Source of the DNA: Sanderia malayensis | Lineage: Eukaryota; Cnidaria; Scyphozoa; Semaeostomeae; Pelagiidae | Reading direction: 5' to 3' | Assembly (NCBI GenBank): GCA_013076295.1 | Contig: RQOL01000772.1 | Span: 992,001 to 1,056,000 of the forward strand | Length of the DNA stretch: 64,000 nucleotides | Shown here: positions 59,167-64,000 of the stretch, in pieces | Layout of the letters: each line of letters starts with the position of its first letter | How positions within the stretch are numbered: position 1 is the first letter of the stretch | Program-made: the position numbers and the translations under genes | Notes under the pieces: model-generated | Told to the model about the DNA's origin: nothing | Database searches by the model: none | What the model saw: the letters and a program-made list of their open reading frames with translations, nothing else

Positions 59167-61015
59167 TTCACAGCTGTTGCAACATCAGCATTGACTTGAA
59201 TTGTATTCAATTAAGACAAATTTCAAAATTGAGTTGAATTGGATCGCATGCTTGAAGCATCTCCATGCTTCAAAACGCAGATGGTATAAAATTGAGTTGA
59301 ATTGAGCGCGGATGAAAATGCAATATGATGTCCATTAAGGGTGAGAAACATTTGCTCTCGCGCAAATATCGCATGTCCCTTCAAAAATGAACTTATCTCT
59401 CACCTTATAAACACTTTATATTCCATGTATGACAGATGGTGCATAGTTGGGCAATTCTAAAAGCAAGGAAATACACATGTTACAATCATTCACAGTTGAA
59501 AAACGTTGCTTCTGGCAACAATTTCACTAGTAAATTACGGCAAAATCAATTCAATTTGATAACGACTGTGTCCCGAGAAGCTCATTAGCCATCGAATTAC
59601 GTTTGTCAGCGTTCTTCAGTCAAATGGCTATGCAGTATAACTGTCCCTGCTCATGCTTGCTTACATAGCTCACACGCAGTATTATATATCTCTCCGCATG
59701 TTTACGCTCCAGCTATACACAGAGCAGACTGAGAGATGAGCCGTGTTCACCTGTTAAACGGTTGCATACGGTGCTGCTTAAAAACAACTGATTATAATTC
59801 AAGAAAGGCAATTAGTCAATTGTCATTGCCATCCTGTTCGATAGCATATTAATTAAAATATCACAGTGTGGGTCAGCTTTCTGCTCCGTCGCTTCCCTGC
59901 ACCCCCTGGTAGTACTACACGAACCATTGAAAGTCAATGAACAACAGTAGTCGCCAGGGGTTACGTGTACATATGTTCACAGAGAATTATCTGCTGCTCT
60001 CTTCTGTAATGCAATGCAAAACGTCTCCTTTCAAACAAAACAGGCCCGAGTGATGAATACACATTAAGCGTGGATAAATTGAATTAATACATCTGAAATT
60101 TCTTGTTATACATCAAATACTTTCCCCCGCATGCTTCTTCATACCTGTCACCTTTTCAAGCATAACAGTTGAACCAGAAAGCAGCAGAATAGATGTGGTG
60201 GTTGCAGTAATCGCAGTAATCGCAGTAATGACAGTTGTTTGCATTTGCAGCTGAATAGAAACACGACCTGCTACGAAGCGCAGGCCACATAAACACAGTC
60301 AAATCAAAATCGAAATCCGGCAAACTTGATGGGATAGTGTCAGCAGTGTGTGTACAAGACGAAACACGGCTGCTCAATTAAAAGATGCGTTCCAAATCAA
60401 AAACTAGATTTGTCTTTATAAAATTTTAATGATATGGCCTGGAACGCGTCTGTGTGTCAAAGCAGAGCGGGCGCAGCCGTGAAATCGATGCAAAAACAAC
60501 ATTTACCACCAAGCAATATTCTGTTGTGTGCCGGCGACAGATGTTGATTTATTACTTGTGCGAATATTTATATCGAGTGTTTGGCAATTAGCTATATTTA
60601 CGTGCCCTGTACCATCAATCGCACGACTAAATGAATAACAAGAGCTGCTAGTTCCCACTGTATGAGTGTAATTTTCACAAAAGCTCCCAGCGGCGAGGAT
60701 GCATGTTCTTCTCAAAACACTGTGGACAGGTCAATATTGGCATTTTTGAGAGGCGTGGTTCGGATATAACCCGAATACCCCAGGTCTACGTATCTATATG
60801 CCCAGGGTAACCATAACGCACGATATACAGAAACAAAATTGCTAAAATGTCACCTGTTTTAATACACGACTCGTAAAATAGCAATTGATATATGCACACT
60901 GGAATTGAGCGTAGAGCAACCTGCTTTAATCGACTCAAAGGTCGCATACATCAATGATGACGCACAAAGACAATAAGGGGGTAGCTAAGACACCACACGC
61001 ATGGAAAATACATTT
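59167..61015. other. Intergenic region, no gene recognised
   Basis: Contains two copies of AAAATTGAGTTGAATTG near 59225-59305 and a CAGTAATCG triplet-like repeat near 60200-60235. No coding exon supported. Confidence 0.4.
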
Positions 61016-61084
61016 AAAATAGTTTTGAAAATCGGAAACATAGTTATTATGTTTCGCCATGTTTCCGATTTTCAAAGCTATTTT
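61016..61084. repeat. 26-bp-arm imperfect hairpin
   Basis: AAAATAGTTTTGAAAATCGG.. (61016-61041) pairs with ..CCGATTTTCAAAGCTATTTT (61059-61084) with a couple of mismatches around a 17-nt loop. Confidence 0.9.
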
Positions 61085-61640
61085 GAAGTTCTGTACCGAT
61101 CAAAGATTGTTCAAATATACATTTACCAACAACAAAAACACCGACGTTTGATCGTTACAGGATAAATAGAATTGATGCAAGAAGCATCATCCAAACCAAG
61201 ACTGCTCTAGATCTTCAATGCATGCATGCATCAGACAGGTAATCCGCCTGCAAATGTGCTCACTTGCTCCTCAAAGCTCAGCCGATCTTAGGACTCGTAA
61301 ATTATGCAACAATCCGTGAAGAAAATAAAAGCAAAATCGCATGCTTGTAATACGATTTCGCTTGCCAAAGGATAATGCAGTAGATGTCTATCGCATCACA
61401 ACATTTGGAACAGCGAAAGCGCGTAGCCTGAATACACGAGATTATCTTTATCGCGAAAAATAAAAGACAAAGCGCCGACCGTAAATTTTGCGACCTGCGG
61501 AATTGGGGTCGACGTAAAAAGACTATTGAGGTTAAACTGGGCCTGGTGTAAATAGAGAATAGAGCCGACAAGCAACTTACGTTTAAAGCAATGTGACGTG
61601 CATTCCTTGTAAAGGAGCCTTCTCTTCGAACATACAATCT

Positions 61641-61734
61641 AGACTCACTACATTGCGTCCCTGTGCCTCGCTCGCAACACCTCAACAGAGCGAGCAAACA
61701 CGAGTGAAGCACAGGGACGCAATGTAGTGAGTCT
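61641..61734. repeat. Perfect 26-bp-arm hairpin with secondary stem
   Basis: Arm 61641-61666 (AGACTCACTACATTGCGTCC..) is exactly complementary to 61709-61734. Inside, CTCGCTC and GAGCGAG can extend the stem. The spacer is 42 nt. Confidence 0.95.
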
Positions 61735-64000
61735 ACATACAACCCAGACTGTTTACAATTAATAATTGCATTGATTTGAATTGTCACTATGGATACTCAT
61801 AGAATGTTACTGCCATAGAGTTTACATATAGTAAAATGGCAATAACAAATAAACGGCAATTTGTTATTTACGAATGAGAAATGAGCATTTTCCTTAAACT
61901 GTGTCTCTTTTTATCAGCCCTCTGGTGCGCTGTGTTCCTATTACGAACTCAGCCAACCACTTCGACATCATAAAACTGAGCCAAATCATCCACGATACAC
62001 GATAAAGCGAAATCTTCACCAGGCAAAAATCCGAAAACTGGAATAAACAAGCATTTTGGAGCGTCAGAGCACTTTTCATGTCAACAAGACTATAGATACC
62101 TGCGTTGTACTTGCAATCCTGTTTGCAGTCCAATTAGGTAGCTACTTCAATTAATCCTAGTCCCAACAAAAAACCTGCATTTCGCGAAAATCTCCGCTAA
62201 CATTGAAGCTTATCGAAATTAGCTTAATTAACTAAGGGCACGTGTTTTTCAGTAAGCCCATGCGGATATGGTCAATCCCATTGCAAAAGCTGATAAATTC
62301 AATCTAAATATTTGTCAGATTTCGCGTACTTGCTGTTCTGAATGCGCGGTAAATCTGTGATAACGCAGGTATCTTGTGCAAACAAAACGAGAAATGAGGA
62401 CACCAGGCAGCCAGGCAGACTTCCAGACGACTGGAATGGTAACCATAAGAAAATACGATGCAAGAAAGCATATATAGCTGATTAAATAAAGCAAGGCATA
62501 GCTAGATACGGCAGAATTCAGATGGTATAAGCTCTGAAACAATCCTTACGCACAACTATTTCATAAGAAGCTGGTTTATAAGAAACTAAAACTAACATGA
62601 CCAACAATTTAAGAAACTTTTAGCAACAGACCAAGATAATTGAGAAATTGTAAAATTTCCATTCTTGGCATGATCCTTGTGAATATGCAATAAGGTAATC
62701 TTAGGTCCCAAAAATAAGAACCCAATTAAGAAACCGTTATGACTAAAACACTAAAGCCTCCACGCCAGATTAAGAAGCTTGCTAAATGCTCATCTAAGCT
62801 GACGAAATTTTACCAGAGACATTACGAGCCAAATGTGTATACTAGCTATAAGATTCTTTGGAAACGTTACGGATAGTACAAAGCATACCTTAGTGGCAAA
62901 CAAATCATCATAACAAACGTCGCGATTTAGAAAGCGTTGCCTACCAATTCAAAAAAGCTGAGATGCGCTGGTTTTCAGGAGCACATAACGACGAAAAAAC
63001 GAATTCACATACCTTGTATTACCTGTGCACCAAGCTTGCCAGTCCAGAAGGTATCTTCACGACCACTCATCGACTATACCGCGTTCTGTTATGGTGAACC
63101 TTGCAACCTGACCAGTTTCCTGCAAAAAATGAAAGCATGCAGACCTCGATTACATACTAACCAACCAGCATATCCGTGATGAAGGATACTCAGCTCAACC
63201 AACACTGGAATTATTGAGCTTGTATAGCTTCGGTCGTTCAGTCTAATACGAGGGAGGGATGTGAACATCCACGGGTCGTGTCAAAACCAATTTTAAAAAC
63301 TCCAAATTATGCATAACACAATCAATGCTTTGGTTTAAGATTCAATAATGTCTCGCCAGGGCAAAGTTTATTATCAAATATAATTGAGTTCCGTTGAAAA
63401 AGTCGCCTCGCTATCAAAAAGTGTTGTCTTTGCGCGAAACACCGCCATTGATCGTATTATCTCACGCAAATTCGCCAATGAAATATTAAACATGTCTGCC
63501 AAAAAGATAATATCGTCGAATTGGTAATAACATATCCCCGGACCTCTTACCAGAGCTAACAAAGACGCACTACAGTCCCACATACACACCAGCTGGTAAA
63601 ATCAATGTGTATCTGGAAAACGTGAAAAAGTTGCAAGCGTTGACGAACTATTGGCTATTTATGCTAAACAATTGGAAATGGTCTCAAAGTATTCAGACCA
63701 CCGTATTTAGTAGGATCACAGACCTTGCGAGTTCAGTAATATTCCCAGTAATTTTAATGACTTAATTTGGCTGATACACAACATAACACACGCTATTTTT
63801 ATAAGAATAATGTTCATAAAAACACTGAGGCTCCAAATTGCCAAAATTAATAACAATTCAAGAATAACAATGGCAAACCTTGTGCTTTGGGGAAATTTTT
63901 GGCATCCTCATAAAAAAGTGTGTATAAAATTAGTACAAGCGATCAGAAACTGGTAACTAGTATCGGAGAGAAAGCTGTCAGAACGATATAACAACATACC
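61735..64000. other. Intergenic right end of window, no gene recognised
   Basis: AT-rich with TTATAAGAAAC-like motifs near 62576-62760. A 71-codon minus-strand frame at 63374-63589 has no recognisable domain; an isolated exon of a gene lying beyond the window cannot be excluded. Confidence 0.35.

Noticed and set aside
63374..63589. 71-codon minus-strand frame near the right edge
   Set aside because: Could be an exon of a gene beyond the window, but there is no recognisable domain or clear splice pair, so it is not called.

Overview
The window is nuclear DNA from an animal. Genes have short spliceosomal introns with GT..AG borders, they are well spaced on both strands, and the intergenic DNA is AT-rich and full of small inverted-repeat transposons and minisatellites. 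The gene set (RPL23A with intronic C/D snoRNAs, KSR, PRR11, IBA57, RNF185, CASTOR, TLCD3, tropomyosin, Shaker-type Kv, class-A-like GPCR) is metazoan. An intron-rich KSR beside intronless GPCR, Kv, ANKRD and tropomyosin genes, together with the diverged short tropomyosin, suggests an early-branching animal, most likely a cnidarian. That placement is inference; no marker here proves it.

Layout. 26-4372 (-): 3' part missing of a large acidic, proline-rich protein ending in a SAM domain; it shares a 0.64 kb divergent promoter with RNF185 (5010-6344, +, seven exons including a 19-nt microexon). 7038-8554 (-): IBA57. 10129-12054 (+): single-exon ankyrin protein resembling ANKRD34. 12655-14652 (-): PRR11 in five exons, divergent by 262 bp from RPL23A (14915-16396, +), whose introns 1 and 3 carry two related C/D snoRNAs. 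18064-18813 (+): intronless tropomyosin-like gene. 18.8-26.1 kb: gene-poor, with one MITE and a LINE fragment. 26224-27207 (+): orphan rhodopsin-like GPCR. 31089-43816 (-): complete 20-exon KSR, 903 codons, introns crowded with minisatellites, hAT and Tc1/mariner-type MITEs and hairpins. 45754-47443 (+): TLCD3/FAM57. 48015-49106 (-): CASTOR. 49439-53337: a 3.9 kb fold-back-like element with long repetitive inverted ends, a 6-bp target duplication and nested smaller elements. 55142-56643 (+): intronless ALDH3 with one frameshift. 58087-59166 (-): Shaker-type Kv with three frameshifts. 59.2-64 kb: no gene recognised, several strong hairpins.

The genes do not form one pathway. KSR (Ras-MAPK scaffold) and CASTOR (arginine to mTORC1) are both growth-signalling proteins, RNF185 and TLCD3 are ER/membrane proteins, and PRR11 sits head-to-head with a ribosomal protein gene. 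I found no operon, CRISPR array or clearly new multi-gene system. The most distinctive items are the RPL23A snoRNA pair, the fold-back element with inward-facing zinc-ribbon sequences, the KSR with all kinase residues intact, and the cluster of single-base deletions at 55.8-58.7 kb. Exon borders were read by eye from splice signals and reading-frame continuity.
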